In this document: positions 42,045 to 51,546 of the stretch, in pieces
Numbering within the stretch: the stretch's first letter is position 1
How the letters are laid out: every line of letters begins with the position of its first letter
Assembly (NCBI GenBank): GCA_943737045.1
Contig: CALSFV010000223.1
Coordinates: 930,001 to 994,000 of the forward strand
Source: Parapristionchus giblindavisi
Lineage: Eukaryota; Nematoda; Chromadorea; Rhabditida; Diplogasteridae
Direction of reading: 5' to 3'
Length of the DNA: 64,000 nt
The notes under the pieces: generated by a model
The model's database searches: none
What the model was told of the DNA's origin: nothing
What the model saw: only the letters and a program-made list of their open reading frames with translations
Position numbers and translations under genes: made by a program

Positions 42045-42559
42045 GTTCTCTAAAAACGAGTGAGCATTACGCGTCGAAGAGACCATTGAGAGAGGTTACG
42101 CTCCCTTTAATGATAGTTAAAAGGTGCAAATATAGGTCTGCATGCACGCTAATGTAAGAATTAAATTTATTATAAAAGAAAATTAATATATTTATAATAA
42201 TAATGTGCATTATTGTGCTTCGTGGTGTAATCTATAGTAGTTATCGGCTCTCTGAAGATTGTAAAGCTGTCTAGCGATCAATCAAAGTGCAATGTAGTTG
42301 CATGTGAAGCGCAGCGGGCAAAGATTCTTCTAAAATCTAAAAATGCCCCCACCCCTCCCACCCAATAATAGGAATTTCGAAATCTGAGACTATCCAAGGT
42401 ATACGCTAGAAGACGGTAGAAGGACAGAGCGCTAGAGCTATAGCTAGACTAGAGAAGACCCATACGTTAGAAACTCGCAGATTTCCACCAATTTCTGGCG
42501 CGTCGTCGGTTAAAAATAGAACAATCGATAGGACGAGAGCAAATGACACAATAATAATA

Positions 42560-43280
42560 CGATGAGACTGATAGCGCCGCTGATTAGGTGCATTCTGTAT
42601 TGAAATGATACGACCCATCACCAGAACAAAAGAAAGATCCATAGATGGAGCTGTTGAGCTCTCATATTTGAGCTCCGAGATCGATCATGGAGCTCTCAAC
42701 CTTCGGAAGGAGAGCATGTTGTCCCTTCGATATTGAAACAAATGAAAATATTCCCAGGTCACTGATTACGTTACGAGATGAACTGATAAGGCCAATGATC
42801 AGGGCGAAAGGGTGATGTGCGAGTGCAGCTCCTCGACGGGAGCTTCTCAAGCTCCTACATCAGAACGAAGCTCAAGGAGCTCAATCAATCAATGGCACAA
42901 CAAAGAAAAAAAGAACCAAATCAGATTGATAGGGTCTGTGTAGTGCGATGAGGTGCACAGTTGATAAGACAAAATATGAGACCAAAAGATCGATGTCAGG
43001 AGCTCTTGAGTGGAGCTCCTAGATCAACCATGTAGCTTCAACCGTGGAGCTCCAAAGACGAGGAGTGAGCTCTGGTATTATTTTGCAATCGATAAATGAC
43101 GCAAAAATAATCCCAATCAGATTGATCAGATTATGCATTAGCTGTGATGAACTGATAAGACGATCAGCAGAAAAGTGTGATCGATGAGAGGCAAGAGTTC
43201 AGTGATAAATCAGGAGAGCTCCTAGGTCTGAGCAGGAAGCACACAGATCTCGTATCACCGCTCGCAGCTCCTTAATCTAA
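42560..43280. repeat. Degenerate satellite of about 190-bp units with GAGCTC motifs
   Basis: GATGAACTGATAAG-like blocks recur near 42560, 42776, 42950 and 43147, each with AATCAGATTGAT upstream and several GGAGCTCC or GAGCTC motifs between. The units are diverged, and no open frame persists across them. Confidence 0.5.
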
Positions 43281-44300
43281 TAGTGAAATAGGTGATGATG
43301 GATTTATCAAGGGGGGGGGGGGAATTTTTTTAAGTTCACAACAACACAGAACTCTCCTCCTTTTCTCGGAAGAACAAGTCGATTCTTGATGGAAATGGAT
43401 AGATCAAGGGGATAAAAGGGGATAAGGAGGATGATATGATAGCTACAGAAGCCGTCAGATTCTGATAGCGATCGCTATCCCTAATCATACATACCCTCAG
43501 GCAGTGTTTGATTGTTTGATTAGAGTCGAATTCCACCCCCCGAGATGACATGATGAGGATAAGGACAAAGGGGGGATAAGATGTTGACTGATGATGTGTT
43601 TAAAAGTTACGAAAGGAAATGGAAAAAAAAAATGAGCGAAGAAAACTCTCCTCGTTTTGCGCACTCTATCGCCGGCGTTTCTTTTCGTAACATTTGAACA
43701 GAGCGCTGAATACCTCTATCTAGGCAGTATGCCAAGAAAAATTTGGCTTTCTTGTACGGAGTTCTATGAAATATCGCAGTGTCCCCATAGCACCTACCAT
43801 TGCCCAATTGTGTCTCCAATGTGACGTGTCGTCTTGGTCATATCGACATTTGCCTCATATTCTAGCACGATACGCGAAATCAAATAGGTTTCACTGGTAT
43901 GATATTCGAATTGGTGCGCACCTAACATTAGTTTTGAGCATTTATATATTATTATATTTATCGACATGCTCAGCATGAAACAAGACAGGTTTGTAAATCA
44001 AAGATAATAGATCACATAACACTCTCGACATAAATTTATATTGAAAGAGGGTAAAGTTGGGCAGGGATTGACTATATGGGAAAGAAGAAGGAAAGAATGA
44101 TAGAATGGGGCAGAAAGAGGGGGGGAGTCTCTCATTGATGGGATCATCCCTATTTATCGCTGTAATATAGTCAATATAAATTTATAAGATCTTTTAAAAC
44201 TTAAAAGATGTATTTCGAAATGCTACACAATCTGTGAAGGAAATATTTACGAGGATTTATTAAATCGATAAATTAAATTAAATTAAATTAAATAGACAAT

Positions 44301-44414
44301 AAAGGCGCACCCGGGCTATTTTTAAGCTCTCCGCTCTGGCCACACTCTCTCGCTTTCTCTGACTGCGAGAGAGTATTACCAGAGCGGAGGCTGACATTGG
44401 CTCGGGGTGTGCGG
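44301..44414. repeat. Family A MITE
   Basis: AAAGGCGCACCCGGGCTATT and GGCTCGGGGTGTGCGGC arms with TCTCCGCTCTGGCCACACTC in the left arm. Confidence 0.8.
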
Positions 44415-45251
44415 CTAGGTATCCGGAAAAGTGCGTGACCACTCCAGACATCGGAGCCTTATTCCATTTTGGTGATATTTAAAAATTAGCTAGTGCAAAA
44501 ATTATCAAGAATTCTATCAATATTCGCAACGAAAGAACACTAGAACGAAACCAAATAGACATTATATAATTATAACTAAAAGTTAGCCAACATTCCAGAC
44601 AAAGATGACGACTATGGAATATAACTGATCAATCCTTATCTGTCTAATTCTATTTTAGTCTTGCGATGGCTATTTTGGGTGTGATGAGAGTCGTTGTCCG
44701 ATTTTTAAGGTCGTAAAAATCTATTAAAATTATCAATCGGAATCCTTTGATGACGCGCTGCCTCAGTATATATTCATGGAATGTTTTGGGGTGGAGCTCC
44801 GGAGGTGTGAAATTAGAGTGATTGTTTGAACTTCTAAGGTGAGATTACGTTTGCGAATTAGCAGTGATAAGGAAATCGTTGCAAGCGGTGATGGTGCAAA
44901 GCCGATTTGCGTCACGTGGTGCCTTTAAAGGATCAGAAGAACATCAGGGATACTGTAGAGTATTTATATCACTGTATTGTGCGTTCGATAGTTGAACGAT
45001 TTCTCGTTCCCTGCCACCGTGATTATATGCGATATGAGTACGTGAATTCGGCTAGGTTAACGAGTAGCCATCTTTGATACCATCAGTTCATTCATGAAAG
45101 TGTTAATTAAAAATTTTGTTTTAATCGATAACGATCCTCTTGTTATATAGGACAATTGAACAAAGCAATCACAACGAAGCGGAAGAGTATTGCTAGAGAA
45201 GCAATTTCTTACTGTCTCCTACTTGACTTGTTTCTAGTACCTCGGCTATCG

Positions 45252-45323
45252 GCCCATGTAGTATAGTGGTTAGTACTCCACGTTGTGGCCGTGGCGACGC
45301 TGGTTCGATTCCAGCCATGGGCA
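45252..45323 (+). tRNA. tRNA-His (anticodon GTG)
   Basis: 72 nt. Acceptor GCCCATG pairs with CATGGGC, anticodon stem CCACG/CGTGG with loop TTGTGGC, T arm CTGGTTCGATTCCAG, discriminator A. The genomic G at 45251 lies at the -1 position that His tRNAs need. Confidence 0.96.
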
Positions 45324-45377
45324 ACTCCTTTTGTCATTTATCATTTTTAAAATTCAAAATAAAGAATAACAAAACGA

Positions 45378-45403
45378 AATGCCCCATGCTGGAATCGAAC
45401 CAA
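45378..45403 (-). pseudogene. tRNA-Thr 3' fragment
   Basis: On the minus strand it reads TGGTTCGATTCCAGCATGGG then GCA, identical to the 3' third of the tRNA-Thr at 48343. The rest is cut off by the foldback element starting at about 45403. Confidence 0.85.
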
Positions 45404-45858
45404 AGTTTCAGGTTGCTGCGATTTCGGGAGTTGGCTGCAGACTTGCTGCAACTTCGTGGTCGCAAAATCATATCTCGGCTTCTAGAAGAGCGATTGCTAT
45501 TCTTTCTTGCCGACTGCCGCAGGCAAGAAAGAATAGCAATCGCTCTAAAAAGCGGGGAATCGATTAATTAATATATTTTCAACATTCCTATCCGAAAACC
45601 AGAATTTTACAATGTCCGCCCCCAGAATTGTGATTTTCAAAGTTTGGTCTTTTAAAAAAGTGACTTTTTCGATCCATGAGGGTGAATGATATGCTAGCGC
45701 TACCATACCTACAGGATCATTAGGATTCACTGAGAGAATCAGTTTGCTGCTTTGAACTCCTTTAAAGCTCTTCAAGAAGCCGAGATATGATTTTGCGACC
45801 ACGAAGTTGCAGCAAGTCTGCAGCCAACTCCCGAAATCGCAGCAACCTGAAACTTTTT
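45403..45858. repeat. Foldback element inserted in a tRNA-Thr gene
   Basis: Arms of about 80 bp (45404-45485 and 45776-45856) are essentially perfect inverses, starting AAAGTTTCAGGTTGCTGCGA. Next to the left arm is a perfect 25-bp hairpin, AGAGCGATTGCTATTCTTTC and its inverse, at 45486-45545. No coding capacity. Confidence 0.9.
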
Positions 45859-46493
45859 TTTTTCTGGATAGGCTTTGTAGTTCTCTTAATGATCACGAAG
45901 TTTGATGAGTACGAAAAATTCTCTGAAAGAATAATGAATTTTCGAAAAAGTGTTGTTCGGTTGCGTCATCACTATGCAATAACCAGAAAGGCCCGTGAGA
46001 CCTTATAAGAGGATCGAATACGTACATACTGTGGGTACATCATGTACAAGTTTCAGCTTGATATCTCATCTGACGCCAAAATGGCAGCAGAACTAAAAAG
46101 TGTATTAAGACTTTGCGGCGCTACTGTACCTCTCCACCAATATGAATATGTCCGTACACAAAGAGAGTGAGATAAAACATTGACAGTGCGATGCGTTTCA
46201 AATTAGAACCCGACGTTCCTTTTTAAAGTATAAATACAATCCTTTTAAAATACAATCCTTCATAAAAAATGGGACTGAATGAATGTCTGGAAGTAAATTC
46301 ATTTCTACCATTTCATCTTCACTTGATCGGTAGGTTTCCATTAATGTTCTCTTCATTTATGAGTAAGGGGTTAACAATAATAGCTTTTTTTAATATTCAC
46401 CCTCATTATGTAATGTAGGAACTACTGCACATCTTGTTGTCAGTGTTGTTGTCTTGCTCTCTTCCCCATGGAACAAGTTCGGTCGGGAACCGA

Positions 46494-46737
46494 TGAGTGA
46501 TATTGTGCGTATAAAATGTACTTGCATAAGAAAATGACACTGGGCGCTAAGGAACGGAAGTCGCTCAAAGGCTATATCTCGCCCCGCCTCTCGATTGTTT
46601 CTTCGCTGCCTATTACCTAACCCGGCTGAACTTCGCCGCGCGCTATTTGATATAAAAGAGATCGGCATAGTATCTGAACCATGCAAAACAAGAAATAGTC
46701 TCTTCTACAAATAAAACAAGTGATTTTTATACGCTCA
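46494..46737. repeat. Inverted-repeat element, family Q
   Basis: GCGTATAAAATGTACTTGCA at the left and CAAGTGATTTTTATACGC at the right; same ends as 30385-30608. Confidence 0.65.
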
Positions 46738-46987
46738 ATAACTATTTGCATATGTACATATGAGAGACAAACGGTAATGAATTGACAAGCCATGCAAATA
46801 GCCATCCACTCGGTTCTCATTCTACGGTTCCCAATGTAATATTCTCTCCCCAGCTTATTCTTACGTGCTCCATTTTCGATCTGCTTTTCTTTTATTTTAA
46901 GAGGTTTTAGAAGATCATATTCCCTTATGAATTCATGCATTGATAGAAAACTGTCATCACCACTAAAAATGAAGAGAATATCATCCG

Positions 46988-47054
46988 CCTCATTGGCTTA
47001 GTGGCAGAGCGTCTGTCTTGTAAACAGAAGGTCGCTGGTTCGTTTCATGGGGCA
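46988..47054 (+). pseudogene. tRNA-Thr (TGT) with damaged T arm
   Basis: Identical to the intact tRNA-Thr at 48343 up to GCTGGTTCG, then five bases of the T arm are missing (TTTCATGGGGCA instead of ATTCCAGCATGGGGCA). The T stem cannot form. Confidence 0.88.
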
Positions 47055-47105
47055 TTTGTTTTTCTCTTTTTGGCAAGCAATAAATTGTAAAACGGCAAAA
47101 AGAGT

Positions 47106-47177
47106 TGCCCATGGCTGGAATCGAACCAGCGTCGCCACGGCCACAACGTGGAGTACTAACCACTATACTACATGGGC
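47106..47177 (-). tRNA. tRNA-His (anticodon GTG)
   Basis: Minus-strand copy identical to 45252-45323. It faces the damaged tRNA-Thr tail to tail with about 51 bases between. Confidence 0.96.
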
Positions 47178-47516
47178 CGACAGCGGAGGTAGCAGAAACC
47201 AGTCAAGAGGGAGACAAATTGAAATTACTTTGTTAGTCATACAGAAAGAGCTATGAGTCAATCAAGTGCGAACCTGAACGAAATATGCGATCACGACATG
47301 AACTTAAAATCACAATCATGATTCAGGGTTCCTATTAGCCTTTCAAAGTACACTACATTTTTGAACCAGAACGAGAGCTAGGATTCGTTTACCTGTGAAA
47401 AAAGAGCCGAGTAATAAAGACAAGTTTAAAAACTGAACTATGGACTTAAAACTTACTAGCATACGAGCAAAATTACGTATTCAGGGTTCAATTCAACCGG
47501 CTTTCGAAGGTTCCCG

Positions 47517-49579
47517 ATGTGGTTCCGATTCGTGCTGACAGTGGCTGTTTGCCTTACCAGTGTACTAGCCGCGGATAGACCGACTGTCACACTCTACAGT
47601 GACATCCTTTTTACAGGTAAATTTTCATGAGTGCGGTTTTCAGAAATAATATGGCAAAGAATGTCTGCTTGAATAGAATTTGAACGCATAGAATACGATG
47701 CCACAACGAGGTGGTAAGGTAGTAAGGGACACAACAAGCTGATTTTTTTTTACCTCACTCTCACAAAGAAGGAAAGCGAGAGAGAGTGGCCAGAGCTGAA
47801 GGTTTCTAATATGCTGGGGATGTTAACATTGGACAAAATAAGATGTGAAACATATTTAGATGTGCCGAACATTGGAATATAGCAATTGGGATTGAAATAA
47901 GTGAAATCGTATTTGTTTGAAAGATTATGGGGTTAGCTTTACATGAAATAATAATACTTTATCTATCAGCACATTAAATGCAGAGAGGGCCAAAACAGGG
48001 GGAATCTTCTTATCCACAAGATTTATCCTTTCATCTCTGAGAGAATTCATCTCCATTCAAGAAAACGTCGGCATATGAAACTTGATTATGATAGTCAAAT
48101 AACCCACGAAAACTTGTTCGTCCAATAGGCCTGCTTGACGAGACTTGACTTTACATGTAGTTTTTTTTTTATTCCATCTTGCATACTAAAAATTATTACA
48201 TTTTTTGAGCATGAGTTTGCCAGGATCATTAATTAGCTTACTTCTCCTAAATATTTCATATCACTTTTGCGATTTTATTCCCGAGAACACCCATGAACAA
48301 CGTTCACTAGAAATATTCGTCAATTTATGGAAGATAACATCCGCCTCATTGGCTTAGTGGCAGAGCGTCTGTCTTGTAAACAGAAGGTCGCTGGTTCGAT
48401 TCCAGCATGGGGCATTTCCTTTTGTTATTCATTGTTTTCGAAATGAAAAAGTGATAAAAGACAAAAAGAGTTGCCCATGGCTGGAATCGAACCAGCGTCG
48501 CCACGGCCACAACGTGGAGTACTAACCACTATACTACATGGGCCGATAGCGGAGGTAGTAGAAAGCAGTCAAATGGGAGATAGAACGGATTGGTTTCATT
48601 ACTCTTCATTACTTTATTGTACTGATCATCTTGTAGTTTCAGCTGTTGTTTGAAGTGATTTTTTTCAAATGTTATAAGTATAATAAAAAGAGCAATACTG
48701 CAGAAGCCCAGAACGTGATCGGTGTCATTTAAAAATTGGGGCGAAGGGAGTGTAGGACAGAAGTAGATATAGGAAAAATACTTACAATCGACTTAATTTT
48801 ATTCAACATTCTCCTTTTTTTTTAAATTCAAGGTGTTTGTTTTTTTGTTATTTTGAAATATGTGCGAAAACAGTACAAATAAATATTAGTCAATAATACG
48901 CGATAGGGAAACATTGGGGGGGCCTTAACTAGATTTATATTGCATGTTATAATATTACTAGAGTACGTTTGCATGCTTTGATATATTGTACTTCACATTA
49001 ATTGAATAGGACAAGAATATTTAATAATCGATAACCGGTTGCTGGAAAATCAATAATTGATTACTGTAGGTTTCTCGAAGGAGATCAACGTGACGGAGTG
49101 TCAGGACATTCATATGGAAGTTGGATCGGTCGAATCGCCCGAAGTGTGCATCGAAATCTACAGTGTCCGTAGATATTATTGATTGATTTTAGATATTATT
49201 GATTGATTTTCGGGAAAAAAGTGTGAATTTTGCAGCAACAACAATGTGATGACGCTTTTCTCGTCTACAAAGGTTTGCAATTTTTATTTTAAGTATTTTA
49301 AAATTTTTGGTGTTGTTATCATAGACAAGTGCTGAACGTGCATAATCCTTCGAAAATTGAAAACCATGAAACTACGTCGAAAATTTGCTTGATCGATTTA
49401 TATCTTTTAATATCAACATGAGTATGAGCGAAACGAGCCATAGTACCATGGCTAGTGATCAAAAGTTTTAAATATAAAGGTGATTTATCTAATAAAAAAG
49501 GATCTTTTCAGGTTTCTCTATCAGAGATATACAATTTCTCACCAAGATACAATCTATTATGGAGTGTGAGAAGGATTAA
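47517..49579 (+). CDS. Small secreted cysteine protein, 99 aa
   Basis: Exons 47517-47616, 49070-49164, 49236-49272 and 49512-49579; 300 nt, phases agree, TAA stop. The N-terminus MWFRFVLTVAVCLTSVLA is a clear signal peptide with cleavage likely near residue 19. The mature part has four cysteines (44, 60, 69, 96), enough for two disulphides. Segments VTLYSDILFTGFSKEI, CIEIYSQQQCDDAFLVYKG and IQSIMEC resemble the alternating strands of a beta/gamma-crystallin-like motif, but this is only a visual resemblance. TATTCAG at 47476-47483 is a possible trans-splice acceptor. The 1.45-kb first intron contains the tRNA-Thr/His pair at 48343-48543. AATAAATAAG at 49611 is a likely poly(A) signal. Confidence 0.75.
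48343..48414 (+). tRNA. tRNA-Thr (anticodon TGT)
   Basis: 72 nt. Acceptor GCCTCAT pairs with ATGGGGC (one G-U), anticodon stem TCTGT/ACAGA with loop CTTGTAA, T arm CTGGTTCGATTCCAG, discriminator A. It lies in intron 1 of the small secreted protein gene. Confidence 0.96.
48472..48543 (-). tRNA. tRNA-His (anticodon GTG)
   Basis: Identical to the other two tRNA-His genes. It faces tRNA-Thr tail to tail, 57 bases apart, with T-rich termination tracts between. Confidence 0.96.
48544..49069. other. Intron sequence, nothing recognised
   Basis: Rest of intron 1 of the small secreted protein gene. TTGCATGTTATAATATTACT followed by AGAGTACGTTTGCATG near 48948 matches a stretch near 9694, so a further weak repeat family exists. 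Confidence 0.4.
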
Positions 49580-49877
49580 TGACGAGCATTATTACAACTT
49601 CCTGAGCTACCGAATAAATAAGAACAAATAAATATTGTTTCCACATTATAAGAAAGCATAAATAAATAAAATATCATAAAGTAAAATAATTTTTAAATAC
49701 TCACTTCACGATTACTATTAATAGTGCACCTTCTGTATTATGCACACAACTCTCCGAGCACGTTGTGACGCACTGCGAAATGTTGCTTGGTTCGTCCGTG
49801 ATATTTCGAATTCGAATTATAATTAATGTTCAAACTTCGACAGCTATTCTGTTGTTTTGTAGACATGAGTCATAGTT

Positions 49878-49959
49878 GGATGACCGACGAATAGAGCAAA
49901 AACCCATTAGTTAGGGTCCCTGACTAATGGGTTTTCTTTCTTTCATTCGTCGGTCATCC
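49878..49959. promoter_or_regulatory. Long hairpin upstream of the RAMAC-like gene
   Basis: GGATGACCGACGAAT pairs with ATTCGTCGGTCATCC, and after small asymmetric bulges AAAACCCATTAGT pairs with ACTAATGGGTTTT around a short loop. It lies between two genes on the same strand, about 116 bases before the ATG at 50075. It could be a MITE remnant or a transcribed hairpin. Confidence 0.55.
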
Positions 49960-50061
49960 TGTTATAATCTTGATGTTCGTGTTATAGTTCGTTTTGAAGT
50001 TATAAACGTGATCAAAATTATTATTATATATTAATATATATTAGTAGTGTATTGTATTGTT

Positions 50062-50072
50062 TTGTATTGTAG
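50062..50072 (+). promoter_or_regulatory. Splice acceptor just before RAMAC-like start
   Basis: TTGTATTGTAG ends two bases before the ATG at 50075, fitting a trans-splice acceptor. Confidence 0.45.
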
Positions 50073-50074
50073 AC

Positions 50075-51138
50075 ATGACTGACGTCGTGCACAAGCGCGT
50101 TCACAGCGACGACGATGCCGAAGTGCCTCTGAAAGTAGCCAAATTTGATGAGGTTCGTTTGGCTTCGAATTCGTTTGCCGTTCACACAGAGAAACAAGTG
50201 TTATCCACGGAGCATTAGACCTAAGAAATGTTATATTTAGTACTTTTTGAGCTCGAAAAGTGATAAATATAACACTTCTGTGGTCTTATGCTCCGTGGAC
50301 AACACTTATTTCTTTGTTTATTTTCCCCGATTTATCTCAAGTCAAAAGGGCTGAATTCATTCAATCACTGTGTTGCAGGATGTTCCAATCGATCCTGAAG
50401 ATGCCGTGAGCGCAGTTAAGGCAGAATCATCGGTCAAAGTGAGTAAATGTCAATTGTCTTCAAATATCTTGATGATGTATGGCCCATACAGTATGGGATA
50501 CTACTTCCCATATCTCTCACGTTCTTATCTGTTTCATGTTCTCTTTCTCTCGCATATTTTACTCGCCGTTACATTTATTCAATATAACATAATTTTTTTT
50601 AAATTAAATTATCTATGTTTTGTTCTGTGTTGTTTTGATTCACAGACATTGCAATGAATCATTTCTATAGCATTCATAAACGTCACATGGCACATTATTA
50701 TCTAACTTTTATAGATTAAAAAATTGTTTGCATTTAATGTGCTCGCAAAAATAAACTCGTATATCTATTAATGTTATTATTTTAATTTAATAGTAAAACT
50801 TCTTGCAGGTAGAGGAGCCCTTTACTGAAGATAACATCAAGAAGGAAGAAGTTTCATCAGAGGTAATAAATATACTATTTAATTTAATATAATTGTTTTG
50901 TTTTATCACTCTTTTAAGAGGTACATAACTTAATTATTTCATAGTTGCCACATTTTGGCAAATGATTCACACATTGTGTCCTTAAGAATCCTTAATCCTC
51001 CATAAGGATCCCTAATTCCTCAATATTTAAAATCCGTTTAAATCGAGCTACCTGTTTCATATCGAATTCTCTTTTAGGATGGCTACGCTGAAGCTTCTAC
51101 TGAAGATGTTATCAAAAAGGAAGAGGTTTCGGAGGTAA

Positions 51139-51172
<34 letters not shown>

Positions 51173-51501
51173 ATAATTATTATTATTATTATTATTATTA
51201 TTATTTTGCTGTTGTTCAATATTGAGTTTTCTATCTGTAATATCAGTTTAATTCCTTAAACGCACACCTCATTTTACTCTCCGTTTTGATAACACTCGTA
51301 GACAAATAAAGCGAGAGAGAGTGTGGCCAGAGCGGAGGGTTTCAAATTAGCTAGTGTTGTGGCTTTCAGGAAAGGATCTGTTACTCTCTTTTCGATCAGG
51401 CATTGTGCAAAACGGATTATTTATTATTTATTATAAACGCTCATATATTTTTTTTGTATTTTGCCATGTTGGCAACACATTGAATAATAATAATAATAAT
51501 A

Positions 51502-51546
<45 letters not shown>

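Larger units (their letters stand above)
41645..42110. repeat. Family B MITE interrupted by another element
   Basis: Left half AGGGAGCGTTACCTCACTCA to CTGTTCT (41700) and right half GTTCTCTAAAAACGAG (42045) to GGTTACGCTCCCTTTAA. Removing 41701-42049 rebuilds a normal family B hairpin with the same central GTTCTCTAAC as the other copies. Confidence 0.85.
39704..45251. other. Gene-poor, repeat-rich region
   Basis: No exon chain found on either strand. It holds family G, I, A and B elements, a nested transposon with a tRNA relic, a degenerate satellite at 42560-43280 and G-runs near 43311-43320. The promoter of the DEG/ENaC gene would lie just right of 39703, where I see no recognisable motif except GATCAAA runs at 39720-39778. 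Confidence 0.5.

Noticed and set aside
42406..42642. 78-aa minus-strand hydrophobic frame
   Set aside because: No splice sites or start context fit, and it lies at the edge of the degenerate satellite.
45266..45571. 101-aa frame starting in tRNA-His
   Set aside because: It runs through a tRNA gene, a tRNA fragment and a foldback arm; not a protein gene.
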